Source: Lamellibrachia columna (taxonomy: Eukaryota; Annelida; Polychaeta; Sabellida; Siboglinidae). Taken from it: 64,000 bases of DNA. The stretch is taken from NCBI GenBank assembly GCA_963662155.1, contig OY759261.1, positions 39,630,496 to 39,694,495 of the forward strand, written 5' to 3'. The notes under the pieces are model-generated. The model was not told where the DNA came from, did not search any database, and saw nothing but the letters and a program-made list of their open reading frames with translations. Shown one piece after another: positions 45,130-64,000 of the stretch (positions are counted from its first letter, which is position 1; every line of letters starts with the position of its first letter). Position numbers and translations under genes: made by a program.

Positions 45130-47930
45130 TACTGATCCTTTACTAATGTTACCTGATACCCTCTAGCTCTGTTATCTTTCCTAAGTGAGAAAATAATATA
45201 TTCATACCCATTCATTATAATAAAAAAAAAGTGTTTCTTTCTACACCGTTTTCCTTGTTTTTTTCAAGGGAACAAATTAATCAATGATACTCTCAGTTAC
45301 ATATTTCAGAATGTTCCAACATTCAATCGCTGTCTTATTCCTCAGCACATTATTCCAATATAGATTTACTAAGTATTGTTTTCATATTTTATATTGACCT
45401 TTGTGGAAGTTTATCCTGTATTTTGTATGTGTACTTTCTGATTTTACTTTGATATCAATATTTATTTGATTATGATCACTGTTACCCAATGGCTCATGTA
45501 TTGACATTTTCCACTACTTACTTTTGTGAAGATAAAACTAAATCTAATGCATTATCTGCCAAGAAGTTTTTAAGATATTGAATGGGTACGAAAATATTGA
45601 TAGAAATATGTTTTTCTCACTCAAGAATGATAGCAGAACTAGAGGACATGAGGAAAAATTAGTAAAGGATCAATGTAGATTGCACATCAGGAAGCACTCG
45701 TTCTCACAGAGGACAATAAATTAATGGAACAAATTGTCTACAGATTGTGTAACTGCTAGCAGCGTGAATATGTTTAAAAACAAGGTGGACACATATCTCA
45801 GGAGGGCGGGTTATAAGTAGATGAACATTGTTGGACTCTCGATAAGCCAATGGCTTCCTTGTCCACTTGCCATCTGGGCCTTTGGCTTGGATGGCAAATC
45901 TTGTTAAATCTCTTGTTAAAGGTTGGTTCTACCATCATCGCAATGTGCTTCCCTTTCTAATTTTATTTCGCAAGCCTGAATATATTTTTTTATGTACGAA
46001 ATTACTCCCCTCCCCTTCTTCCTATTCGATCTCTAATAAATGTTACCTATCCTGTCAGTCCTAATTCAGCATATGATATGTCTTCATGATATGTTAATGT
46101 GAAGGTTAATATCTTCTCCCATAATGTGTAATTATATTTTCTTATTTACTATGCTCTTTGCATTTAAACACACACATTTATAACCAGCTTCAGAACTGTT
46201 TTCCGTACATTTTGTTACTGGTTTTTGTATATTAGTGACATCATGAGGCACCTCTGTATAACCCCCATGCGCTTCTAGTTTAAACAATGTTTGCTACCAA
46301 TAAAATTTGTTGGCTTCCTATGCCACTGTCGGAGGCAAACATTGCTGCACCCTTTCCAATAAGAGGAAGCCCTTCCCCCATGTACATGTCAGCCTTCCAA
46401 ACAAAACATCTCCACAAATCCACAAATACAACTTCGTCTTCCCTCCATAGCTGCTGAACTAACATTTTAACTGCCATCCTCTGGCAATTCCGATATCCCT
46501 GTCCCCTGCTTCCCATTACCGGTCGAATCCTTGACAAAATTATTTGTTCAACCCTTGTCTGCTTAGCTCTTCTAACGAACTGCCTGTATTTGTATATGGC
46601 ATTTGTATATGGCATGTGTACCCTCATTGTCTTCTTTTTTAGTCCCTACGTGTACTAAAGTAGAACCTCCCTTCACCGGACCCACAATTTTTTTTCCACA
46701 CTGTGATATACTTTATTTTTGCTCATGGAAAACAAACCACCACGTCATCCCCTTTGCTTAGCACTCTGTCAGTCTTCCTGACTATCGAGCCCCCCACAAA
46801 CACCATCGCTCTCCTCCTCGTCCCCTCTATCACTATCTCAGAGTAGCCTTTGCGACGGATCCCATTTTTCCCAAATGGTTCCGCAGCCGTGTCACCTGGC
46901 AGCATGTTGTCCATGTCCCTCGCTCCCATCTACACACCGCCTTTCCGTCCCGTCTCCTGGTTATCTTGCGCTCCTGATGCCTTCGCACCTGTAGCCTTTC
47001 CTCCCGTCGCCTTCCCTCCCGTCTCCTCCCCCCGTCTACTTCGCTCCCTTTTCCTTCCCTCCTTTGTCCTTCGCACCAATCGTCTTCATTCCCGTTTCTT
47101 TCCGCCCCGTCTCCTTACGTCCAGTCTCCTTCCGACTTGTGTCATTCTGTCCTGTCTCCTCCCGTCCTGCCACCTTACCTCCTCTCTGCTTACTCCCAGA
47201 GTGAGGTGGGAGTTCCCTAGCATCTCTCTCATCACCTCCCCCACTTTACGTCCACAGTCCCCCCCGGAACCACTGACACAATCCGCCTAACAACCAGCCT
47301 TATTCAAGGCTACCGTAGCAAGTTGAAAACACCATAAGCAACATTATTCTAACACAATCTAAACTCTGTGATGGCGCCGTCCAAACGGCAGGTAAAGGCC
47401 ACCATTTAGTCTACGGGAGTTGATTGAAGTCAATCTGTTTGATGCAATATAGTTAGAGGTCATTCAACATACATAACTATTGGATTAGTTTACCGAAGTC
47501 CAAGAATAAAAGAAGAGGATAAGCCCAAACTAAAAACGCTACAAAGGAAATGAGTAATTGGGAATGCATCATAATGGGAGATTTTTTTACCATGGACACA
47601 TACAATGGAAATATCTAGAGATTACTAGGGGTGAGGACCAACAGTTTTCATTTTTAATTCAGGATATCTTCCTTACTCAAAACGTGCTAGAACCAACCAG
47701 GGGAGATAAAGTATTATATTTAGTTTAGTCTTCACAAATTGAATTAGTGGAAAACGTCAAAATACATGAGCCATTGGATAACTTTGATCAAAATCAAATA
47801 CGCTTTGACATCAAAGTAAAATCAGAAAACACAAAACAATACATGAAAACTTCCACAAAGGTAAATACAAAGATATGAGAAAATACTTAGCAAAGCTAGA
47901 TTGGAATAACAATAAGATCACGATTGAAAG
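45130..47930. mobile_element. Rearranged CR1 mosaic with alternating orientations
   Basis: Pieces in order: 45,130-45,225 minus (ORF2 C-terminus); 45,230-45,560 minus (endonuclease to linker); 45,565-45,915 plus (ORF2 C-terminus, 3' UTR and tail); 45,920-46,930 minus (endonuclease N-terminus, then ORF1 esterase with MVFVGGSIVRKTDRV and GLPLIGKGAA); 46,930-47,290 minus (ORF1 linker and finger); 47,370-47,930 plus (ORF1 start MAPSKRQVKAT, then endonuclease). Several insertions or inversion events are needed. In the 46,280-46,930 esterase GDS is GGS and DGLHLSG is EGLPLIG, so catalytic Asp/Ser and His positions are lost. Confidence 0.8.
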
Positions 47931-48719
47931 CTCTGTGCGAACAACGAGTCTGGGCAGGACTACTTTATCACAGCTGTGTGAAAAAACACTTCACTCCTTA
48001 AAATCCTCGGGAACCACAAGCTCGGCAGAGTAACAAGAAAAAAGGTGTTAGGCAGTTTCTAAGCGATTTGCAATTCCAGTTATAGACATTTGGATTGGTA
48101 CGTCGAGGGGCTATGGATAATAAACGCGTATAGACAGGTAGTTTTTTGTCATCGGCGAAATGTTATTGTATTTCATACGGACTTAACGATTCAACGACTG
48201 AGTTATTCTGGTATCTTCCTAGCATGCACGTGGTGTGGCGTTTCGCTTGGAATGAAACCTCTTTTAAATCATATGTCATGACAGAAGGTTATATACTATT
48301 CAAGGCGATTAGAGTGACTGATACGATAGTTAATTACTGCAACAGCTGACGGCGGCGACAACAGTTGGTGACGTCGACAAACAGAGACTGGCTCACTTGG
48401 TGCGATGTGCTGTATCAAGTTGTTCGACGTCACACATGGAGATCAGACATTGTTCATATGCTTCCCGAATGGGTCGCATGAAGTGTATAAACACAATTAT
48501 ACTGGCAGACACGATGCGTTCGACATAAATGGAACTCCAGTTCTTTCTGCACCTTTTCCTACTATGTATACACAAGAGACGACAGTTCAACATAAATAAA
48601 ACTTCAGTTATTGCTGCACCCAGTCGTATAAATGAAGTTATAAAACAGAAGACATTTAACATAACTAGAACTGGCGTCCCTTAGTCGACTTTATATGTAA
48701 GATAGTGTGCAGCAAGAAA
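47931..48719. other. No gene recognised; contains a dispersed repeat
   Basis: The segment 48,010-48,105 matches 29,240-29,350. No conserved coding block was seen. Confidence 0.4.
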
Positions 48720-49860
48720 TTAATACAGTGACTGTCAATAACCCACACTGATGACTTCGCTGCCCCGATAAAACCTACAATAGTCAAAGTATGGAGTATG
48801 ACTTTAAGGTGATCCATCGCGCGGGAAAGAGTCATACCAACGCCGACCGTGTCTGGTGTCAGAATATCGCCACTGTCTTCGCAACGAGCAGCGGGAGGAG
48901 GACACTACTGCCAACGTACGTGTGGTGAGGGACACTGACATTGAGTCGAAGTCACTAAGCGAGCAGCAGCTCGCAGACTCCTCTGTCGCACCTGTCCTGA
49001 AATGGAAAGAACAGGGACAGCGGCCAAGTTGGGCGGATGTGTCCGCGATGAGCGAAGACGTGAATATATATTGGGCCCAGTGGGACATCCTCCAGATGCG
49101 AGAGGCGATATAGTTTTGTGGCAATTTATTTTGCCTAAAACTGAGCGAGCTGCGATACTGCGTCAGCTTCACGACGAACCGATGGGAGGCAATTTAGGTA
49201 GAATCAAGACATTGGGGAAGGTGCGCTAACGCTTCTACTGGGCGAAATGTCGTGTCGATATAGATACATGGTGCGATGTGTGATATATGCGCTGCGAAGA
49301 AGGGCACTGGCAAGAAGGCACGATCACCACTGCAGCAATAAGATGTGGGTTTTCCTATGGAGAGGAAAGCGCCGGACTTCATGGGTCCTTCCCCGGAGAC
49401 AAAGGCTGGGAACCGACACCAGCTGGTAGTGATGGGGACTATTTTACCAATTAGCCGGATGCCTTTCCGTTGCCCAACCAAAAGGCTAGTATTGTTGCGT
49501 CAGTGCTCTTCAACGAGTTCATATCCCGATACGGTGTCCCGGCGGAGATCCATTCTGGCGAAATTTCTTGAGTCTGCTGTGTTCACCGAGATGTGCCAGT
49601 TATTGGGCATCCTAAGAAGAGGATGACTGCTCTACACCCGCTTTCCGACGGCATGGTGGAGTTGTACAATCGGACTCTAGGTGGGCAGCTTGCGATGTTC
49701 ATCGGAGAACAACAATATACTTGGGACCAGAAGCTGCCACTGTTTCTGATGTCGTATCGATCGGCTGTGCATAACACCAACGGGTACACGCCGAATATGC
49801 CCGTTGAGACACTGCGATTAACAGTGTGTTGCTTTACATTAGGCAAAGACCATATTGTAC
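48720..49860 (+). pseudogene. Ty3/gypsy retrotransposon relic: RNase H end and integrase
   Basis: Broken frames give, in order: YDFKVIHRAGKSHTNADRVW (end of RNase H, where V-x-H-R-x-G-x-x-H-x-N-A-D-x-x-S-R is typical); the integrase zinc region (ILRQLHDEPMGGNLGRIKTL, then RFYWAKCRVDIDTWC, then a C-x2-C-like segment); a core start resembling DFMGPSPETKAGNRHQLVV; ECQLL-like text near 49,590; and HPLSDGMVELYNRTLGGQL with QKLPLFLMSYRSAVHNTNGY. Core catalytic D and E positions are disrupted. No LTRs were seen; a 35-bp minisatellite begins at the 3' side. Confidence 0.8.
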
Positions 49861-49861
49861 T

Positions 49862-50357
<496 letters not shown>

Positions 50358-50358
<1 letters not shown>

Positions 50359-51170
50359 TCACTAAAAATCAATCTTTTAAATTGGTAATGCTCGCGCAAC
50401 GAAACAGTAAATTTTCCTGACGTTTATATGTTCGAAAATGTAAATAGTTCACAAAGAAATATTGCTTTCAACGCCTTCCATCATTGTACAATACATAGAA
50501 CCACACCAGTAGAAAGGGTTGAAGTTAATGGCTTGCCGTAATGTTTAACGTAAGTGCTTTATAATATATAGGTTGAGCGTGGACCTACCTGAAAATTACG
50601 CTACGCCAACAAACACGTGTAACAGTTCTCGTTGACGTTCTGTCGGTAAAGATAACGCCTAGGTGGACAACTTCCGTAGCCAAAAATAAGAAAACGAGGG
50701 TACAGCGGAAATCTTTCACCAATGACCAAATATGGTATGATATCAATAACATCTAGCTGTCTTGCATAATGTGGGGCGCCGAATTACGCACAGGCCGCAC
50801 ATGAGTCACAATTGGGCACGGCGTAGAAACACACCATTTTATTTTACCTGGCCAACTGTAAGCTGGTTCATGCTTTATGCGGTTGGGTGGTGGGTCACCG
50901 ACACAATCGATGATGAGGTGCACCACTTAGGGACTATCCGTAAAGTACATCTCGCTATTCGTGGACTTTTTGAAATGCGTTATGACGTTGGCCTGTACAC
51001 TACAGAAAACGACGTTGGTTTCGAGAAAGAAGACCCACTCCAAATATCACCACATATAACGCACCGTATTTCTTTCCTACCCATATCACTCAGGGGCGGA
51101 GGTGACGAGAATGTAATGTTGGTGTTTCGCACAAACACGGCTTTCCATCGTACACATGGTGGTTGTTAAT
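50358..51170. other. No gene recognised
   Basis: An open stretch of 135 codons at 50,762-51,169 (+) has no recognisable domain, signal peptide or repeat; it may be chance. It is left uncalled. Confidence 0.4.
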
Positions 51171-51194
51171 GGCAGCGTTGTGTGGTAATCCATG

Positions 51195-51292
51195 CGGGGG
51201 GGGGGCGGGATGAACAGGGATAGAGGGAGGGGCAGGGAGGGAGAGAGAGGGGAAATGGAAAGGAAAAGGAGGGAGAAGGGGAGATAAATTGA
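51195..51292 (+). repeat. Purine-rich G tract
   Basis: About 95 bp of almost pure purine on the + strand, with 'gggggggggcgggatg' and repeated 'gggagg' words. It sits directly before a 300-bp (AT)n tract. Confidence 0.85.
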
Positions 51293-51317
51293 TCCATGAA
51301 ACAACTATGTGTATATG

Positions 51318-51627
<310 letters not shown>

Positions 51628-51628
<1 letters not shown>

Positions 51629-52836
51629 ATGATGAAGTAATAATTGTTATTAATATTGGTTTAATGGTGGTTCAATGTTCGTTTCCGTACGCCAGTGCTA
51701 GTAAATGGTGTTATAAATATCGTTTTGCTTGTGCTGCATGTAAAACTTTGTTTTTAGTAACGTCGCGTAATCTGATATGAATATTGGAAGGAAGTGATTT
51801 GTCGGTCTATTATTTGTTTCAATTCTGCAAATGTGGTCGGCAGAGGGCGACACATTTTATGTATGTTGCGTAAATAACGTGTTATTTCTAACGTATGTGA
51901 CCATATGAGTGGCGCCGCCTGCTGAGTTTGATAAGGTGCTCTACGGCAACGCCATCTTTGAGAATTGTGAGATAATGATCTACCTCGTGTAAAATTTACA
52001 GACCAAATGTTAGTGTATACGGGTTTGTAGTTTTTCGCCTTATGTAATATTATATGCCGTTTTCAAAAAAAATTGAAGAATCTTTTGCTCATGGGATCAA
52101 TATATGAAACAACTACCTGCTTGTTAATCTTTCAAGTACAAACAAGTTGTTAGAAAAGTTGATTTGCTCACCAATATCGAACGACGGAAAGATGTGTCTC
52201 TCATAGCCAGGTCACTATTGAAATCATATCCTATGAAATCATTTCCATTTATAGTATTCCTTGGACAGGTAATTTCTTATCAAATAATCTCCAATTATAA
52301 TATGCTAACAATAGTTATGTCACAATCACTTGATAGATGACTTCTGTTCAGAATAAGTTGTAACGAGCCGGTGCTACATCAGTTTCAGTGGTCTCTGTGA
52401 CACGACGAACGGATTGTCTCCAGGTCACTCGTGGCCAGAAGGTTCGTGGATGTCAGTTCCTGAAAGAAAAAAAAACAAACATATATATTATATGCATAAT
52501 GAACAATGCTGGGTTTTATCAACGATTTCCTTCAATATTTTGTAGATTGCGAGCCCAATAAACCATTCTGAAACAACTAGTTGTATGGATTCATAATTAA
52601 CATTAACGATTTGGTATGTATTTTATCCGGTCATAGCTAACATTTCAACATATTTCATGCACTACTTCCGTAATTTACGGAAGGTACGGTGCGCGCCGTT
52701 TGAATTAATTGTTCGGCGCGTGTGTGTAACAGTTATATATCGGTTTTGATTTCACTGTACATCACAGCAAACTGGACAGCTTAGACAGCGCGCCATCAGT
52801 AGCAATTACCAATGTAATATATATATATATATATAT

Positions 52837-52892
<56 letters not shown>

Positions 52893-53805
52893 TGAATATA
52901 TGAACGCACGCACGTACGCACGCACGCACACATACTGACTCACTCATGAACGTAACAACGACTGGTAAAGTTGATATTTCTGAAAAATATATGACATACA
53001 GTGGCATATCACTGCGGGATGACAGCACAAATGGACAGTGTCAGCCTGCAACGCTGCATATGTACCACAAGAATGGAGAAGTGTAACAGTTAGCATTATT
53101 TTTTATTATAAAACTGAAACTGAACAGAGTGTGGAAATTACATCGGGGTATCCTACCTGTCTGCAGATGGCACAGTGTTTGCATGTGTGCTCCTGAATCA
53201 GCTTACTAGAAGCAGTGGTTGCTCTAAGCTAAGATTCAAAGATGTAGTGAAGCAAAGCGTGAAGTATAAAGGAATAGACTCAATGCAATGGTACTCACTG
53301 ATGTGTGCAACAGCTGCCTCACTATATATATTCACTACCAGATTATAAATACATTTGCGCCATATACAATAGTCTGAACTGATACATATTATCTTGTTTC
53401 GACTTCCATTATCGATAAGCGACACACAACTAAAGTTGTATATACATGAATAATTATCCAAAGACGCAGTAGTGCACACATTCCTCATCAAATCACACTT
53501 TTAAGTGCATTGGTTACAATTTACCAGGAAAAAAATCATGTTTACACTAAATTAATATCATCACCCTCCTCACCCTGTCATTGTAACAATAACGGGACGT
53601 ACTGTGTTACCTCCTATCATTGGATACCACAACCCCTCGAATTGATGTACTTTATGGATGACCCCTTGTGTAACTTCTTGCGATAACGACTGTAATGTTA
53701 TTACTTCTGCCGACCTTTTAGTCGTTGTTACGCGATATCATGTGTCATAGCTATTTCGGGACCGTGAGTAAGCACGTCGCTACCGTTGATCTACACATAG
53801 ATGAG
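51628..53805. other. Intergenic sequence with one (AT)n tract
   Basis: No gene was recognised. An (AT)n tract occupies about 52,817-52,889, followed by an (ACGC)-rich run to 52,930. Confidence 0.45.
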
Positions 53806-53912
53806 AACATTTTTGGACTCTCGATAAGCCAATGGCTTCCTTGTCCACTTGCCATCTGGAACTTGTTGTTTGGGATGGCAATCTTTTTTAAATCTTGTTA
53901 AATCCCATGCGC
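53806..53912 (+). mobile_element. Solo CR1 3'-end fragment
   Basis: About 105 bp matching only the last part of the CR1 3' UTR: 'ttttggactctcgataagcc', 'ttgtccacttgccatctgg' and the tail 'aatcttgttaaat'. A variant insertion 'aacttgttgtt' replaces 'gcctttggctt'. Extremely 5'-truncated insertions are usual for CR1. Confidence 0.88.
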
Positions 53913-54149
53913 GCTTCACTGACATGAACGGCGCTTCATAGATGGGTGGCCACTGTACAATGTTACTGTCTAGTCGTATCACCTTAATGTTTTTACTGCA
54001 TCTTACATACCGTCAACTCGCATCTAGCATGAACGCGCTAACAGTGGGTCAAGTCTCACAATCAGGTGCGTTTCTTTGGGGAGAACAATTTATGTGTCGT
54101 ATATTCAATTCCCTGATTTATACCCAGTTCTTGTGGCATTCCAATTTAA

Positions 54150-54290
54150 CAATGGCGCGGTGGCGTAGTGGTTAGAACATCGGACTCTCAATCGAGAGTT
54201 TCCGGGTTTGAATCTACTGTTTCGAATCTTCGCGCAGTAATAGCAGCTAGACGGTATGTTTACCAGATGAGTCGAGATGGCGTTGTAATG
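54150..54290 (+). mobile_element. SINE of the 27,000-27,315 family, partial
   Basis: The head 'ggcgcggtggcgtagtggtt' and 'cggactctcaatcgagagtt' resembles a tRNA. The body keeps 'cttcgcgcagtaatagcagc' and 'cagatgagtcgagatggcg', which match the SINEs at 27,000 and 62,340. The 3' half is missing and is replaced abruptly by coding-like sequence. Confidence 0.7.
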
Positions 54291-54787
54291 AACAACAGTG
54301 GGAATATCTTTTCGGACGAGTTCGGAAGAATTTTGTCAGACAGGAATCGCACTTTAAAGGAGAATGACTTTGTATTTGTACAGACAGGTGCGCACGACTT
54401 GTCCACTCGCGGCCTTGCCGTTACAATGTCAACGGGGATTTGTCGGTTCGTCGAATCGTTGGCGGAACTGGAAGACGTTTCCCAGCGAAAGGGATTCAAC
54501 GTCGTCGTTCTAACGTCGCCGCCGTCTCGCGATACAGACAACAGGTTGAAGACAAGGGTGGACGGAATAACTTCGTATTGGCTGCATTCAATGAGATGAT
54601 CAGAGTGAAAGCGGCAGACATGGGAGTGGAAGTCTTCGATGAGTTCTCGATTATTCTACCAAGACAGCACAGTAACACGTGTGGCACACGCTATATCTAC
54701 TACAATGAACACACCAGACGGATCACCGGCAGTGTGGGACTTACAACGATGCAAATGTCGATGGCCAGCATGTGCCACCTAATGTAA
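54290..54787 (+). pseudogene. SGNH/PC-esterase-like fragment (NXPE- or PMR5-type C-terminus), one frameshift
   Basis: The first frame reads ENDFVFVQTGAHDLSTRGLA, VTMSTGICRFVESLAE and NVVVLTSPPSRDT. A frameshift near 54,565 leads to NNFVLAAFNEMIRVKAADMG, VEVFDEFSIILPR, and HTRRITGSVGLTTMQM before the stop at 54,785. A 'v-x-x-G-A-H-D-L' block, a 'P' strand and a final 'H-x-x-x-x-x-x-G-x-V-G-x-x-x-x-Q' block are the pattern of SGNH-type acyl esterases. It lacks the N-terminal GDS block. A SINE head abuts its 5' side, so it may be a broken exon or a partial copy. Confidence 0.5.
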
Positions 54788-54789
54788 CG

Positions 54790-55630
54790 TCATCGGCATA
54801 TAACTCGTATGATATTATGATCTGAATTATTGTTATTGTTAAAACAAAAGTCGACCTTTGTATATTGTACTTAACAGGACCATTACTCAAAAGCCTATAT
54901 TACCCTACACAGAATGATGCATTATTGATCTGGATTAAAATCCACCACCATCTGCAAATCCACTAAATGTTCCTTTCTCATAAGATGTTGTTAGAGCTAT
55001 CACCAGGCCTCGGATATCCATCGTAGGGTTTGTTACCTGCTATTTAGAAAACCATTCATAAAAGTCAAGTTGATAGGAAATAAAATATTGTTATGATTAC
55101 GCAAATACCACCACTAGCATTCTTATAGACAACCTAGAGAGCGGATAGGTACATGTATTACTATGATCAATATTATTCTAGCTAGAAGGGTGTTTATATA
55201 TTTTCGGTGGCAAATCAGACGTAATTTTGTATTTATTGATTCAATGACATCTTCCACAGGTCACCATATAACCATATGTTGCCTTTTAAATGCTCCATTG
55301 CATTTTCTAAAATTGGCATCGATCTTTACGATTGTGTCGACATTTACAACAATCCCAGTGACGTCTTTCAACTAACCTGACGATGCGTGTCGTTCACGGT
55401 CGAATGATTCTGGCGTATCTAAATTGTTCTCGCCTAGTTGAAATGCACACGTGCCTTTGATACATCACAATAGCAGCTCCATCATAGTAGCGGATTCCCT
55501 AAACGTTGCAAACGTCGCACATATGTTTTTATTGCGAGTGTGATGACGCATTTATGACATTGGAGTGGGGGGGGGGGCGTGAAAACCCTTTCCGGAATAC
55601 GAATATAACCCGTCTAACTCGGAGCCAATC
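54790..55630. other. No gene recognised
   Basis: AT-rich sequence without a recognised coding or RNA gene; a poly-G run is at about 55,568. Confidence 0.45.
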
Positions 55631-55632
55631 AT

Positions 55633-55890
55633 GGTGATGACCCACTACTCCTCTAAGTAGCCACCGTTCACAGAGCTCTCAGGAGTTAGCAGCCACGACA
55701 CGATGTTCCTCTTCCTATGATCAATTGATCATGCACAACTGACCTACACAACTATTAATCAGGTGATGACCCACTACTCCTCTAAGTAGCCACCGTTCAC
55801 AAAGCTCTCAGGTGTTAACAGCCACGACACGATGTTCCTCTTCCTATGATCAATTGATCATGCACAACTGAGCTACACAACTATTAATTA
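55633..55890 (+). repeat. Tandem duplication of a 129-bp unit
   Basis: Copies start at 55,633 and 55,762 and are almost identical. Each contains the perfect 16-bp palindrome ATGATCAATTGATCAT. The near-identity indicates a recent event. Confidence 0.95.
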
Positions 55891-57160
55891 TTTCAAGTAA
55901 AGATTTTATGAGTACCTCTTTATAACACTTATTGGGTCTGACCAGGTGCGTATTGGGGGGGGGGGTGGTGGGGCATTGGGTCATGGCCAACCCCTTAGGC
56001 TTAATTTGTGTGTGTGTACGTAACCTGCTGCGAAAGCACATGGTAGCGTGGTAAAGTAAGGAGTGACAACACTTGCACCCCCTTTGCCCCTCCCCCTTGC
56101 GAGATCCTAGATACGCCATTGGACTCGGCGCTAGCCAATGATGGGATCTGAAATCTTAATGGATTTGCCCAGAGGGTTTCCAGTAGTTTATATCAATCAT
56201 CAAGTGTCACTTTTAACTGGCATTAGTTGAAGCAAATACAGTAATCAAATATATATGTGCATTCCTAAATGAGAAGCAGGCGTGGGAGCCGGATTCTTAC
56301 AGGCGCTACTATCAGTAGCACGCCGTCAAGCGATCAACTATCGAATTATTAGATTTAGGATAATTGTACCAGATATAGTATAATACTAATTTGGCGAACT
56401 TATTCAAAGAATGTTCACCGGCCTTTTTGAAACGACTCCACAACTCACCTCCGTTTCACGGGGGGATATTGCCTGAAATAATATATGTATTGTGTAGGCC
56501 TATAAATGTGGCTGGTCTGAAGACTGCGAACGCAACGTGGCATCATGTGTGGTATATCGCGATATGTCTTTGGCAACGTTCCAAACAGTTATTCTTCCTC
56601 TTTGCTGAGCTCCGGGCAATAGGTAGCTACAAATAAACATGGCCTTTCATGCAGTTTTGCAGGGTTCTGGTGCGCACGACCCCGTCAGTGAATAGAGTCA
56701 GCGACGCGTTACGTATGCCCGGTAATACCGCCTTGTACAATATAGGTCGTGCTGGAAAGAGCGCCGTTCTAGACATGATGCATGTTCTTCAAACGGGCAC
56801 CAGTGCCACACAATTCAACAGATGACGCTACCAAACAACAAATAATATTAATCCAACATCAAACCACATTGTTTAATATGTACTTAAACATACTAGCATT
56901 TATTTTAATTCAATCCATCATAACTGCATTACTAGTTAATTAACAACCGGTTTTGTTCGAAAAAACATACACTTTTTATCTCTGTTTGGTCAGGGTGTCC
57001 ACATTAAAAACATGTTGGTCATATTTACACAATATTAATCTCAAAATGAACCGAACACGTTAATTCGGACATAACGCTAAGCCGAGGACCCAAGATAGTC
57101 CCTTGTAGTCGTGGAACGGCGCTCCATGCTGAGTCACGGTCGTTGACGTTCGAACAGGTG
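55891..57160. other. Upstream region of the MS4A-like gene
   Basis: No conserved coding block was recognised. A G-run lies at about 55,957-55,970. No TATA box could be assigned with confidence. Confidence 0.4.
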
Positions 57161-57275
57161 CGCTGTGGCTCGTCGCTCAATGCATGAGTCACGCTCGTTG
57201 ACATTGGGCAGATTCATACAAGCGTTACTGTTAGACTTACATTTACGACGGAGACGGATCGTGTACTCTGTGACT

Positions 57276-63243
<5,968 letters not shown>

Positions 63244-63419
63244 GTAGGTACACCGTACCAGTTCAACCGTGTACTATGTCAATTATGAGTTGTGGCGCCA
63301 CCACTCGGGTACTGAGTAAGCTAACACAATTCCAAAACATGTCCGTTATTTGCCTCTTCTACAGTGGTGGATTACACGCCAGCTCGAAGTGAATTCCACT
63401 AATAGCGTCGTTTTATAAG

Positions 63420-63600
63420 ATTTAACAAGATTGATTACTCTTTTCTACTACCTTCCTTAAGTTTGAAAAACAAATATTTCTATCAATATCTGCATAATTA
63501 TTCAATATGTGTTCAACTTCTGCTTAGTCTATAGTGATTAATCTCGGTGTCGGCAAACTCAACACTGTAGCTTCATGTTTGATTTTTTTTAATCTATCTG
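63420..63600 (-). mobile_element. Degenerate CR1 3'-end fragment
   Basis: On the + strand 'aagatttaacaagatt' (the tail), 'tactaccttccttaagt', 'atttctatcaatatctgc' and 'taattattcaatatgtg' match the reverse complement of the CR1 ORF2 end, with the middle of the 3' UTR deleted. Confidence 0.65.
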
Positions 63601-64000
63601 TATTGATATGTTTTTGTTCAATTAATTGTACACATTCAAATGGTTTGTCATGCAAATCAAGTTAACAATTCACGTTCGGCCAGCCATGAATTAAAACTAT
63701 GTTGAAAATAATATATCACATGTGTACAATTAAATACCTCATTTATTTAGTATTAGTCTTATTGTAATAGAAGTGTAATAGAAGTGTAATACTATAATAT
63801 ACTATAATATAAACATTATTGCTTGGTGTCACCTAGGGGATGATCTGTGTAGTTGTAATTGATAACACACTAAGGTTAATTGAATTTAATTACATTGTAT
63901 CATAACAAAATAATAACAAATTAAACTAACTATAATAATATCATGTAGTCGAGTCCGATACTATTCGTTCATAGTCACATTTAATATACACCACCAGTCG
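63601..64000. other. AT-rich sequence, no gene recognised
   Basis: A short duplication 'tagaagtgtaa' lies near 63,770. A further exon of the MS4A-like gene was not recognised here. Confidence 0.4.

Noticed and set aside
50762..51169. A 135-codon open frame as a gene
   Set aside because: No domain, no splice evidence and no homologous pattern recognised; such a length is possible by chance.

Overview
The window is animal nuclear DNA: AT-rich, intron-containing, crowded with non-LTR retrotransposons, SINEs, a TTAA-ended DNA transposon, long (AT)n and (TG)n microsatellites and at least eight minisatellite arrays. The genes (a metazoan SABATH-type methyltransferase and an MS4A-like four-membrane-span protein) and the repeat families (CR1 with an esterase ORF1, L2-like elements, a Ty3/gypsy relic, tRNA-derived SINEs) point to an invertebrate such as a lancelet, hemichordate or lophotrochozoan. 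The species cannot be fixed from the sequence. Nothing prokaryotic is present. All calls come from reading the sequence; no database search was run.

Layout. 1-7,700 is decayed retrotransposon sequence, with a 49-copy 30-bp minisatellite grown inside a reverse-transcriptase gene, a SINE and a diverged duplication. 7,755-44,455 holds a SABATH methyltransferase tandem cluster on the + strand: a truncated 3' relic (copy 1), a decayed copy 2 (8,190-12,761) and a copy 3 with an apparently intact coding sequence. Copy 3 has a promoter and leader exon near 12,898-13,145, coding exons from 22,503 to 43,894 and a poly(A) signal at 44,449. Each relic's poly(A) signal sits about 140 bp before the next TATA-like promoter. 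The introns of copy 3 carry most of the window's mobile DNA, including a TTAA-ended Kolobok-like DNA transposon (32,241-40,733) that was itself hit by a near-full-length CR1 (about 35,138-40,070).

44,470-57,150 is repeat-rich and gene-poor: a rearranged CR1 mosaic, a Ty3/gypsy integrase relic, a 35-bp minisatellite, long (AT)n tracts and a SINE abutting a frameshifted SGNH-esterase-like fragment at 54,290-54,787.

57,276-63,243 carries four in-phase exons of an MS4A-like tetraspan membrane protein on the + strand. Its introns hold an L2-like fragment, a 49-bp minisatellite, an inverted repeat and a SINE. The gene probably continues past 63,243.

There is no operon-like organisation. The unifying biology is an array of methyltransferase duplicates degenerating next to one survivor, with introns expanded by nested insertions. 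A recurring theme is tandem repeats that arise inside retrotransposon coding sequence.
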